Of a DNA stretch of 64,000 nt, positions 20,658 through 28,624 are shown in pieces. Source of the DNA: Trichomonas vaginalis G3 (taxonomy: Eukaryota; Parabasalia; Trichomonadida; Trichomonadidae); contig NC_067208.1 in the NCBI RefSeq assembly GCF_026262505.1, positions 11,789,962-11,853,961 of the forward strand. Direction: 5' to 3'. The notes under the pieces were generated by a model. The model worked only from the letters and a program-made list of their open reading frames with translations, was not told the DNA's origin and made no database searches. The number at the start of each line of letters is the position of its first letter. Positions within the stretch are counted from its first letter, which is position 1. The position numbers and the translations under genes are program-made.

Positions 20658-21272
20658 TTACATGTATTTTTCAGCAACTTCGTCAAACAATTTTATAGCT
20701 TTATCTATCTCATCTACTTCAAACGTTTCTTTACCTTTCGTGGGAGCACCATACATTTTCTCAAACTTTTCAAGTAGTTCTGTTTCTGCAGCTCTCATAT
20801 CGTTAACAAACACAACCTTAACTCTATTGACTATACTGTCATATCTTTTAGTTATATTATATGTTCTTCCTATCTTATATCTTTTTGTATTGAAGTCCTT
20901 CGGTTTCTGAACGATGTAAAGTAAGCCTTCACTGCAACGTTCCGTATCGAATGAACCATATGTTATGAAGTTATATCCAACAACTGGGTCTAACCATAAC
21001 AAAACTATTGGTATAAGACTTTTGTCGATGAGATATGCTGCAGTTCCATAGAATCTTACCGATATCATAAGCTCAGGATTTCTTGTCAAAATTTTCTGAG
21101 TAGAAGCATTTTTAACCCAGTCGTGGGATGTTTTCTTTCCAGATAGTGTTAGAATGTCTGACAAAGAATATTTGTTGTATTTCTTTGAGTATCTTACGTT
21201 TAAATCACCAATTCTAACCATTTTGGTGTCATTGTCTATCTTTCTAACTGTTTCAAACTCAGTGTTTGTCAT
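20658..21272 (-). CDS. Virus-type protein with T5orf172/GIY-YIG-like domain
   Basis: A 204-residue protein. The N-terminal ~95 residues (KYNKYSLSDILTLSGKKTSH, then TAAYLIDKSLIPIVLLWLDP) resemble a KilA-N-like DNA-binding domain. The C-terminal half (EGLLYIVQKPKDFNTKRYKI, then MRAAETELLEKFEKMYG) has the layout of the T5orf172/MUG113 family, relatives of GIY-YIG nucleases often joined to KilA-N-type domains in large DNA viruses. The leader reads TTTTATCTTGTATGTAAG before the ATG. Either a nuclease or a regulator is possible. Confidence 0.65.
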   Translation of the reverse strand: MTNTEFETVRKIDNDTKMVRIGDLNVRYSKKYNKYSLSDILTLSGKKTSHDWVKNASTQKILTRNPELMISVRFYGTAAYLIDKSLIPIVLLWLDPVVGYNFITYGSFDTERCSEGLLYIVQKPKDFNTKRYKIGRTYNITKRYDSIVNRVKVVFVNDMRAAETELLEKFEKMYGAPTKGKETFEVDEIDKAIKLFDEVAEKYM

Positions 21273-21813
21273 TTTCTGTTCTTACATACAAGATAAAAAA
21301 ATATTTTTTTAAAAAACTAACTTTATTTTTTGTATTTTGTATCTTAAGGAAATTCACGATTTTCATGTATAAAAGATATGATTTCAGGGATTTTTTTTAC
21401 GAAGTGTCAAAGTTCTCTTCGTAAAAAAATAACAGTTATATAATGAAATTTGGTCATTTTTTCACGATTTCAGGGATTTTAGGCGACCCCGAAAAAAATC
21501 TAAATCGCAATTTTTTACGATTTTCATGTATAAAAGATATGATTTCAGGGATTTTTTTTACGAAGTGTCAAAGTTCTCTTCGTCAAAAATAACAGTTATA
21601 TCATGATTTTTGGTCATTTTTTCAGCAAAAATATATTTTAGGTGTCACCAGGTCCCTCGGTCCCTCGGTCCCTCGGTCAACTAACATCTTTTTGAAAATG
21701 GTGACAACATGACATTTTGACAACAACACAGGAAATAAACTTCTTCGTACATGTTTTGTCAAGACTTCTTCGTAATGAGCGTAAATCAGACAAAAATATA
21801 TTTTAGGTGAAGA

Positions 21814-21827
21814 GGTGCGATCTCACC
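21814..21827. promoter_or_regulatory. GATC-centred near-palindrome
   Basis: GGTGCGATCTCACC: the GATC core is kept, one flanking pair is mismatched. Followed by CTTTTTCACCTGTTTTTTCACC. Confidence 0.5.
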
Positions 21828-21985
21828 TCCTTTTTCACCTGTTTTTTCACCTCTTGAATTTTGTATAAAAGATATGATTTCAGGGATTTTTTTGACGAAG
21901 TGTCAAAGTTCTCTTCGTAAAAAAATAACAGTTATATAATGAAATTTGGTCATTTTACTCAGCAAAAATAATGTTTAGGTGAAGA

Positions 21986-21999
21986 GGTGCGATCTCACC
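21986..21999. promoter_or_regulatory. GATC-centred near-palindrome
   Basis: GGTGCGATCTCACC again, 32 bases from the 3' end of the minus-strand gene at 22031. Confidence 0.5.
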
Positions 22000-22030
22000 T
22001 GTTTTTTCACCTGTTTTCTCACCTCTTTTT

Positions 22031-22945
22031 TTATAAGCGTTTTACATGAATTGTACGATGTATATTTGAAATTCTAAACAGTTTTGTAGCTTCTATTTCT
22101 TCTGTCAGTATGTCAAAAGTTTTCACAATATTGAATGTATCTTTATATTTCTTCTTGACATCTGAAAGAAGGAAATCGTCAGCAGTTGGATAGTTTTTGT
22201 TCAGAAATTCTAACATGTCCATTTTATCTTCTGCTGGTTTCTCTGCTTCTTTCTTTAAGTCTGCATAGTCGTTTCTCATACGTTCTATCTCTTTGACGGA
22301 GTAGTTATATTTCCTCATTGCTGCTTTACATTTAGAACATTGTGGGTTCATTTTAGCATTGTACATTGAAATTTGTCCTGCAAGTACAACTATAGCGTCA
22401 ATGGTTTTCTTTAACTCAAAAGTTGCGGGTTTTATTTGTTCATTCCATATTTTACATCTTCTATCTTTATCTCTTATCTGCCATACACATTCAGCAACTA
22501 ACGAAACAAAGTTGTCGTAGGTCTTAAACTCCTCCGATTTATATATGTCAGAAACATTCTTATATAACATGTCGCAATCTTTGTCCATGACTTTGTGGTT
22601 GCAATGAAATCCAAGAAACTCATAGTTAACCTTACGTATGAACTTCTTTATTTCTACTGAGTCAGTTGGTTTCACTTCTATTTCATCGAATTCAGGAATA
22701 GTAAGCTTTTGTTGTTGTATTTCAGGAAGTTTAGGTAGATGGTCAATAATATCCTGCATTTCATAAAGATATTCTTCATTTGTTTCATCTTTCGCACTAC
22801 AGTCTAAATTACATGTTAAAAGTTCTTGCTTTATCTTCTGGATTTCTGTTTCGAAAGTATATGAAGAAGGAATGAAGCTTTTCATTTCTACTAACATTGA
22901 AGTTGGGTTCATGACTAACGAGTTTGGTGCTGTTGTTGCTAACAT
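22031..22945 (-). CDS. Hypothetical protein with Cys pairs
   Basis: A 304-residue, mostly helical protein. Possible metal ligands are CSKCKAAM (residues ~200-207) and an earlier GFHCNHKVMDKDC. The C-terminal 60 residues (DFLLSDVKKKYKDTFNIVKT to HRTIHVKRL) look like a winged-helix-type segment. The start lies 17 bases after a TTTTATTTTTATTGTAAG leader shared with the gene at 24001-24663. No family is recognised; a DNA-linked role is possible from the context among KilA-N genes. Confidence 0.6.
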   Translation of the reverse strand: MLATTAPNSLVMNPTSMLVEMKSFIPSSYTFETEIQKIKQELLTCNLDCSAKDETNEEYLYEMQDIIDHLPKLPEIQQQKLTIPEFDEIEVKPTDSVEIKKFIRKVNYEFLGFHCNHKVMDKDCDMLYKNVSDIYKSEEFKTYDNFVSLVAECVWQIRDKDRRCKIWNEQIKPATFELKKTIDAIVVLAGQISMYNAKMNPQCSKCKAAMRKYNYSVKEIERMRNDYADLKKEAEKPAEDKMDMLEFLNKNYPTADDFLLSDVKKKYKDTFNIVKTFDILTEEIEATKLFRISNIHRTIHVKRL

Positions 22946-23081
22946 GTTCTTACAATAAAAATAAAAAATATTTTTTTTAAAAAACTAACTTTATTTTTTG
23001 TATTTTGTATCTTAAGGAAATTCATGAGTTTTGGTTGAAAAATACGGTGGAGCCAAAAGTGGCTCGACCTCAAAACAAGCA

Positions 23082-23139
23082 TTTTGTGAAGAATATACCA
23101 ACCGCCGGAATTCCGCGGGTTGCTTTTTATACAAAATTC
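23082..23139. repeat. GAATTC-centred palindromic module, copy 1
   Basis: GCATTTTGTGAAGAATATAC followed by an inverted repeat around CCGGAATTCCG and then TTTTTATACAAAATTC. The same module occurs at 23732-23793, inside the KilA-N gene at 24414-24473, and in altered form in element B at 40444-40496. Confidence 0.75.
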
Positions 23140-23336
23140 AACGGGTGACAAAACATTTACGAAGAAGTCTTGACAAAACATTTACGAAGAAGTCATGACA
23201 AAACATGTACGATGAAACCTTGACAAAACATTTACGATGAAACCTTGACAAAAACATATACGAAGAAGTCTTGACAAAACATATACGATGAAGAAGTCAT
23301 GAAAATTCAACAGGTGAAAAAACAGGTGAAAAAGGA

Positions 23337-23350
23337 GGTGAGATCGCACC
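23337..23350. promoter_or_regulatory. GATC-centred near-palindrome
   Basis: GGTGAGATCGCACC, opposite orientation to 21814-21827, preceded by repeated GGTGAAAAA units. Confidence 0.5.
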
Positions 23351-23731
23351 TCTTCACCTAAACTTTATTTTTGGGTCCTTTACGCTCATTACGATGAAGA
23401 AGTCATGACAAAACATTTACGATGAAGAAGTCTTGACAAAACATTTACGATGAAGAAGTCTTGACAAAACATTTACGATGAAACCTTGACAAAACATATA
23501 CGATGAAACCTTGACAAAAACATATACGAAGAAGTCTTGACAAAACATTTACGATGAAGAAGTCTTGACAAAACATGTACGATGAAGAAGTTTATTTCCT
23601 GGACTGTTGTCAAAATGTCATGTTGTCACACTTTTTCAGAGAAGTTAAAATGACCGAGGGACCGAGGGACCGAGGGACCTGGTGACACCTTCAGTTCTTC
23701 AAAACATATACGATGAAGTCTTGACAAAACA

Positions 23732-23793
23732 AGCATTTTGTGAAGAATATACCAACCGCCGGAATTCCGCGGGTTGCTTTTTATACAAAATTC
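23732..23793. repeat. GAATTC-centred palindromic module, copy 2
   Basis: Near-identical to 23082-23139 over the whole module, in the same orientation. Confidence 0.75.
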
Positions 23794-24000
23794 AACGGGT
23801 GACAAAACATTTACGAAGAAGAAGTTTTTGACAAAACATATACGATGAAGTTTATTTCCTGTGTTGTTGTCAAAATGTCATGTTGTCACACTTTTTCAGA
23901 GAAGTTCGTTTAACCGAGGGACCGAGGGACCTGGTTCCACCTAAAAACCATCTACCCTAAAATATATTTTTGCCGAATTCAATAAAAATAAATGGTTCAT

Positions 24001-24663
24001 TTACTCACAATATTTTTGTACAAAACGACCCCAAACTTTTAACTTCTTTTCTGCAGCTTCAAATGCTATCTTAGCGAGTTCATATTCTCTAAATTCTCTC
24101 TTTAAATCTTCTTGTTCCCATTGGTCTAGTTCGTATGGAGAATCTTTATAACCATAACACATCTCATGTTCATGTTCTATTTGTTTTTCGCACATTTTTC
24201 TAACTTCTTGTTCGAACAAAGGTTTAGCATTCTCTACTGTATCTTCAAGTTCTTCTTCATCTAATTTCTCATGAACTTTCTTGTCTATGGAGTCCATAAT
24301 TTTTCCAACTGCTATACAATATTTTGGAGAAGCCCACATTGCTATATAGTTTACAAGTCTTGGGTCTACATACGTTCCTCTAACCTGTTTGATTTCATCA
24401 GGAATTCCTGCATGAATTTTGTATAAAAAGCAACCCGCGGAATTCCGCGGGTTGGTATATTCTTCACAAAATGCCTTAAAATACTCTTCCCAGGACTTAT
24501 TTTCCAACAACCTTCTAAAGTCTTTCCTAAACTGCTGACACATATTTGTTGCATTTATATAACCATCCTTGTCTCTACGTAAGACTTCAATACCGTTGTA
24601 AGTGCCTTTTGTGAATGTTTCGCCATTAGATTTGTTCGTGAACGTTTTTGCTTCGACTGTCAT
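24001..24663 (-). CDS. KilA-N domain protein containing palindromic module
   Basis: A 220-residue KilA-N protein: RRDKDGYINATNMCQQF near residue 35 and RGTYVDPRLVNYIAMWASP near 95-113 are the two halves of the signature. Between them, residues ~68-85 (FCEEYTNPRNSAGCFLYKI) are encoded by a copy of the GAATTC-centred palindromic module seen between genes nearby. The C-terminal half is an acidic helical region ending in a hydrophobic helix. The leader TTTTATTGTAAGAAC precedes the ATG. Likely a DNA-binding regulator. Confidence 0.75.
   Translation of the reverse strand: MTVEAKTFTNKSNGETFTKGTYNGIEVLRRDKDGYINATNMCQQFRKDFRRLLENKSWEEYFKAFCEEYTNPRNSAGCFLYKIHAGIPDEIKQVRGTYVDPRLVNYIAMWASPKYCIAVGKIMDSIDKKVHEKLDEEELEDTVENAKPLFEQEVRKMCEKQIEHEHEMCYGYKDSPYELDQWEQEDLKREFREYELAKIAFEAAEKKLKVWGRFVQKYCE
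24414..24473. repeat. GAATTC-centred palindromic module inside CDS
   Basis: Copy in the KilA-N gene, with a perfect core CAACCCGCGGAATTCCGCGG followed by GTTG. It keeps the reading frame open. Confidence 0.75.
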
Positions 24664-24774
24664 TTCAGTTCTTACAATAAAAATAAAAAATATTTTTTTA
24701 AAAAAACCAACTTTTTATTTTATTTCGGGAAAATTCATGAAAATTCAACGGGTGAAAAAAGAGGTGAAAAAAGA

Positions 24775-24788
24775 GGTGAGATCTCACC
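24775..24788. promoter_or_regulatory. GATC-centred palindrome
   Basis: Perfect GGTGAGATCTCACC. Confidence 0.55.
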
Positions 24789-24931
24789 ACTTCACCTAAA
24801 ATATATTTTTGGTGGTACGTCGGACATTCGTTTGTGGCTTAACCGTCGGACCACAACGATAAAAATCTCATTTTAACTCACTTTTTTTCTATCTTAAGGA
24901 AATTCATGAAAATTCAACGGGTGAAAAAAGA

Positions 24932-24945
24932 GGTGAGATCTCACC
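24932..24945. promoter_or_regulatory. GATC-centred palindrome
   Basis: Perfect GGTGAGATCTCACC, 21 bases beyond the 3' end of the minus-strand gene at 24967. Confidence 0.55.
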
Positions 24946-24966
24946 ACTTCACCTAAAATATATTTT

Positions 24967-25827
24967 TCAATACTTTTTCAGCACTTTTCCGTAGTTGTAT
25001 ATGAAAGACAATTCGAGATAAAAGTCATAGTACAATGGTATTATATGTTGCACACCATTTGTTGTGAACCAAACTTGAAAGTCAGAGAAACTGTTACTAG
25101 GTGGTTCGTAGAATTTAGAAGCAAAGTCATAAAAGTCCTTACCGATACATAGAAAACTATTGTTGCTTGAACTGAAACTTGCATGACACATAACATTTTG
25201 AGGGTCGAACACGTTTCTATAAACTGTCAAATCTGCTGGTGGAAGTATAAATTTAAATGGACCATCTGGTGGTAATGGTTCGTTCTGGTTTAGTAACCGA
25301 AGAAATTGTGCCCAAGAACGTTTGTCTACTCCCCAAAATAAAAACTCCGTATCTCTTGGAGGGTTAATTTCAATCTTTTGAAATGAAACGGTGGAGTTCA
25401 TCTTGTCATATTCTAGTTTCAGATAGTACGTTCCATTTAGTAAAGAGTCGTATTTTTCTTGAAATTCCCAATAATATTTGTTTATTTGAGTTTGAAAGTC
25501 ATTTAGAGTTTTCTCAAGACTTTCGTCTGAACGAACTGTAAAGATTCTCATTTCATCAAATTTGTCTAGTAGACCATCAGAACCTTTATACTGCCCATGA
25601 AAATATACTGCGAACATAAACGCGTTAGTTCTATTTGAAAACAAAACTCTTCTAAATCCTATTGCCTTTGCATCTGAAGGACTTTGAAGCCAACGAATTG
25701 GATAGTTAAACCTGTATGCTCGGGATGAAATTTCTTCATCTGAAACAGTCCTACCAGCATTTGTAAAGATATAGTCTAACGGTTTTGTATCTGCTACTTT
25801 TGTTCTTTGTTTTTCAACCTGAAGCAT
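24967..25827 (-). CDS. Penton-like structural candidate, copy 1
   Basis: A 286-residue beta-rich protein, whole in this copy. It has a clear paralogue at 29962-30809 on the other strand: both share TKPLD.x.FTN.G near the start, PxRWLxxPS.xKAIGFRR, and a C-terminal stretch SDFQVWFTT.G followed by IPLYYDFYLELSFIYNY. The C-terminal pattern (Asp/Asn-Gly turn then a long hydrophobic strand) resembles the last strands of Polinton minor capsid proteins and the element B gene ending at 46401. The function as a penton-like protein is inferred only. Confidence 0.5.
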   Translation of the reverse strand: MLQVEKQRTKVADTKPLDYIFTNAGRTVSDEEISSRAYRFNYPIRWLQSPSDAKAIGFRRVLFSNRTNAFMFAVYFHGQYKGSDGLLDKFDEMRIFTVRSDESLEKTLNDFQTQINKYYWEFQEKYDSLLNGTYYLKLEYDKMNSTVSFQKIEINPPRDTEFLFWGVDKRSWAQFLRLLNQNEPLPPDGPFKFILPPADLTVYRNVFDPQNVMCHASFSSSNNSFLCIGKDFYDFASKFYEPPSNSFSDFQVWFTTNGVQHIIPLYYDFYLELSFIYNYGKVLKKY

Positions 25828-25852
25828 TTAATATATGTAAAAATATATGGTT

Positions 25853-26437
25853 TTAAAATGGTATGCCATATAGCTTCTTGAATTTGTTAAGAAGTATTTT
25901 AACGCATTTTCCATCTGTATCTCTAGTGTTTACATAAGCATAGCCTTCCTTAGTAAAATATACTTGTAATTTCCTATAGTTTACGCCGGTATAAAAGTAG
26001 AAAGAGTCTTGTTCTTCGCTATAGTAGTAAAACTCAAACGTATGCTCGCCATAGTCTGTAATTTCAATTGTTTCATCTTCTAGTTCGTCGACAAATTCGA
26101 ATACAATATCTCCAATTTTGCTTTTGTTCTTATTGTTTTCAGAACGAGTGACCCAACGTAAGTTTTCAAGTCTATTGTCGTTTCTTATATGGTTTATATG
26201 GTCTACAAAAGGTAAATTGTTAGGATTCAGTATAAAATGAGTTGCAATGACAATATGTTTAAAATAGTTTTTTCCACTCATCTTCATAATAGCATATCCG
26301 TTATTTCGCTCCCATTCGCTTAAAACTCTTTTTGTCTTTTTGTTTCTGACTTCAAATGACTCACAACAGTGAATTTCATATTTCTCATCTAACAAACAAG
26401 TTTCCCAACGGTCTTCTCCAACAAACTCAGCGTACAT
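25853..26437 (-). CDS. HNH endonuclease (NUMOD4-type)
   Basis: A 194-residue HNH nuclease of the phage/homing type. Residues ~5-55 resemble the NUMOD4 N-terminal module (EFVGEDRWETCLLDEKYEIH), and the catalytic core is VDHINHIRNDNRLENLRWVT (residues ~76-95) followed by ENNKNKSK. The C-terminal ~80 residues form a separate domain also found alone in element C at 3141-3461. Such nucleases often promote spread of the DNA carrying them. The gene sits between structural candidates with short spacers, and its start follows a TATTTTTTTATTTTATTTG leader. Confidence 0.85.
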   Translation of the reverse strand: MYAEFVGEDRWETCLLDEKYEIHCCESFEVRNKKTKRVLSEWERNNGYAIMKMSGKNYFKHIVIATHFILNPNNLPFVDHINHIRNDNRLENLRWVTRSENNKNKSKIGDIVFEFVDELEDETIEITDYGEHTFEFYYYSEEQDSFYFYTGVNYRKLQVYFTKEGYAYVNTRDTDGKCVKILLNKFKKLYGIPF

Positions 26438-26470
26438 TTCAAATAAAATAAAAAAATATTTTTTTTCTCT

Positions 26471-27055
26471 TTACTTTACATAACCGCCTGCTGCCATAAG
26501 TCTTTGACGCCAACCCATACCAGCTAATGAAGGTTGACTTGGTTTAGTTTCCAAACTAAACTTTGGTTTTGGTTTATCTTCAGTTTTTGGTTTCTCTTCT
26601 TCTATTGGTTTTTCGTCACTTTTCGGTTCCTTTGACTTTACTTCACTTGCAGGAATAGTTGTGTCGTCAACATCTTCATAAATATCATATGCCATTTGTT
26701 TTTGTTTTCCTTTCAACTTTTTGTGTTTGTTGTAAAGTTTAGAATATTTCGACTCTAAGTCAATGAGATGTTCTATAATGAACTGTTGGTCAGTGAAGTA
26801 AACTTTTCCATCTGTTGTCTCGAAAGCTCCTTCAGACTTCAATATTTTATTTGTGAGAGTCTGTTTCTTTTTTGAGATACTTGCCGTTCCATTTTTATGA
26901 AAAGTGACTTTGTAGTTAGGGTTTGTATTTCCAGACCTGGCACTTTCTATTATTGAATTTTTCTCTTCATCTGTAAGTTCTTTGACAGGTTTTGACAATG
27001 GTTCTGAACTTTTTGTTTGTGGTGTCAAATCTACCGTTTCAACTTCTTCGGTCAT
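26471..27055 (-). CDS. Hypothetical protein with KNG/KKK module
   Basis: A 194-residue hydrophilic protein. Residues ~30-70 (ARSGNTNPNYKVTFHKNGTA then SISKKKQTL) resemble the small basic module of element C proteins at 172-606 and 2742-2978. A short coiled coil (SKYSKLYNKHKKLKGKQKQM) and a disordered acidic/Pro-rich part follow, ending in GMGWRQRLMAAGGYVK. Located among small structural candidates. Function unknown. Confidence 0.6.
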   Translation of the reverse strand: MTEEVETVDLTPQTKSSEPLSKPVKELTDEEKNSIIESARSGNTNPNYKVTFHKNGTASISKKKQTLTNKILKSEGAFETTDGKVYFTDQQFIIEHLIDLESKYSKLYNKHKKLKGKQKQMAYDIYEDVDDTTIPASEVKSKEPKSDEKPIEEEKPKTEDKPKPKFSLETKPSQPSLAGMGWRQRLMAAGGYVK

Positions 27056-27074
27056 TTCATCTCAGTAAAAAATT

Positions 27075-27203
27075 TTAGTTTGGTTTGTTTTCAACTGGTT
27101 GTTGTTGTTTTTTAAGTCGGTCTAAAACTTCCTGAGGTATAGGAAGAACTTGACAAACACGTTGTGTAACTGCTGGAAGCCGACAAATCCATCTTGAACC
27201 CAT
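27075..27203 (-). CDS. Small basic protein, 42 aa
   Basis: A short frame starting MGSRWICRLPAVTQRVCQVL and ending in a Gln/Lys-rich tail. It fills the space between two genes on the same strand. It is below usual length cut-offs and its reality is uncertain. Confidence 0.4.
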   Translation of the reverse strand: MGSRWICRLPAVTQRVCQVLPIPQEVLDRLKKQQQPVENKPN

Positions 27204-27246
27204 TTGTCTCAATGCTGTATTGTTCACTTCATCTCAGTAAAAAACT

Positions 27247-27648
27247 TTACATTCCCCACGTTTGAGGCGGTTGAGGTTGGTTATTGTTTACCCACTGTTG
27301 TGCATGGTTATATCCTCTGTTAAAGAATCTTTCACCTTGGTCCATATAGTGTCCTGCTTGGTTATAGTAGTCATTTGCTTTGTTATAATAGTTTCCTGCT
27401 TGTCTTCCTACATTGTCCATCCATCCTTGAACTTTTCCTCTTGTTTCAGGATTTGGAATAAGATTTGTTGCATCTCGTGCTACATCCCAACCTTTCTGTA
27501 CAGTTTGTATAATAGGTTGTGCTTTCTCTTTAAGTATACCTAATGTACTCAAAATCTTCCTTCCAACTCCAAATACACCTCTGGCTATTGTTCCCACTGC
27601 GGGTAAAAATCTAGATGCGACTCCTGCTAATGCGCCAAATAAACCCAT
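27247..27648 (-). CDS. Adenovirus pVI-like small virion candidate
   Basis: A 133-residue protein with an N-terminal amphipathic Gly/Ala helix (MGLFGALAGVASRFLPAVGT) and a Tyr/Asn/Gln-rich second half (NYYNKANDYYNQAGHYMDQG). The Gly-rich amphipathic start is like adenovirus protein VI, the membrane-lytic internal capsid protein, and like two other small proteins here (30814-31056 and 50884-51093). Inferred from composition only. Confidence 0.45.
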   Translation of the reverse strand: MGLFGALAGVASRFLPAVGTIARGVFGVGRKILSTLGILKEKAQPIIQTVQKGWDVARDATNLIPNPETRGKVQGWMDNVGRQAGNYYNKANDYYNQAGHYMDQGERFFNRGYNHAQQWVNNNQPQPPQTWGM

Positions 27649-27665
27649 TTCTTATGGGTTAAAAA

Positions 27666-28624
27666 ATGACGAATCCAAACAAGGACCCCTATGTTTCTAA
27701 AGCGACAAAGAAAGCACTCATGGTAAAAATCTTTAGTTCAACACCAAATGCTTGGTTTATGGATATCTTGGAAAACATTCCGAGGTATAGAGAAGATGGA
27801 CCTCCATACTGGCTAATATTTGTTGGTCAAAACACAAGATACTGTGAAGCCATACCATTACAGTCCAAAAATATTTTAGATATCTTAGCAGCTTTGACAA
27901 TATTCGTTGACAAATACCATCCAACAAAACTGACATCTGACTATGAAAGTTCTTTCAAATCAGACGATATTAAAAACTATCTGCGTTCAAAAAATGTAAA
28001 CCAATATTTCATTGTCGACCAAAACCATTCTGCTCTTGGTGTCATTGACGGTTGTATAAAAATGTTAAGAGACTTAAACCAACCACAAGGTGGTGAAGCA
28101 AATGAAATGTCATATGACGACAAATATAGACACTTCTCCATGGCAAAGATGAGACAAGTTTTAAATATTTACAATAGCCGTAAACAAAAAGGTTTGGGAA
28201 ACCACTCCCCCGAAGAAATGAAAAACAACCCTGACTTAGAGAAAGACTATAATTTAATAATTTAGTCAAAAGAGACAAACAAGAAAGAATGCCGGGCTTC
28301 AAACTTCAGAAAGGTGACAAAGTAAAAATAGAAATACCTAAACGCGACCCATATGAAAATACTATTGACTATGACAACAATGGGAACCCGACAGGTACTC
28401 ACATTCGTGTTCGTAAAAATAGAAGAAAGTATACAAGAGAATATTATGAAGTTTTAGGCAAACATGGCAAAATGTACACACTGCAAGCAGAAGATAAAAC
28501 TACTATTGCCAGACCTCGTTTCAAACTTGTCAAAGTTCAAGGTGGTATACTTTCAAAGACAGTTCCTAACAAATATAAGACAACTCCTGACGAATATGCT
28601 AAAGAAGTTGAAAATGACGACTAA
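27666..28624 (+). pseudogene. Retroviral-type integrase, element A
   Basis: Polinton integrase (rve family), which inserts the element DNA into the host genome. The core is visible from WFMDILENIPRYREDG through TSDYESSF to ALGVIDGCIKMLRDLN, and the end matches an SH3-like C-terminal DNA-binding domain (GDKVKIEIPK to ARPRFKLVKV). Acidic residues lie where the catalytic triad is expected; the third is Asp here and in element B alike. The gene looks broken, with about one interruption. It reads opposite to its neighbours. Confidence 0.8.

Larger units (their letters stand above)
21273..22030. other. Intergenic repeat hub
   Basis: No gene is seen. It holds three copies of a block with AAAAGATATGATTTCAGGGA and CGAAGTGTCAAAGTTCTCTT (near 21370, 21530 and 21870), an internal copy of part of the TIR (21640-21740, with three GGTCCCTC units), and two GATC palindromes (21814-21827 and 21986-21999). 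Confidence 0.7.
22946..24000. repeat. Intergenic hub with 23-28-bp repeats
   Basis: No gene is seen in ~1 kb. Many direct repeats of CTTGACAAAACATTTACGA type, with GATGAAGAAGT or GAAGAAGT joints, fill 23145-23300 and 23395-23600; the same units occur in both TIRs. Also present are two internal copies of the TIR block with GACCGAGG units (23590-23700 and 23850-23945), a GATC palindrome (23337-23350) and two copies of a GAATTC-centred palindromic module (23082-23139 and 23732-23793). Confidence 0.8.
24664..24966. other. Intergenic spacer with two GATC palindromes
   Basis: No gene is seen in 303 bases. It carries a promoter-like T-rich leader for the KilA-N gene and two copies of a block AATTCATGAAAATTCAACGG + GGTGAAAAAAGAGG + GATC palindrome + CACTTCACCTAAAATATATT. 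Confidence 0.7.
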
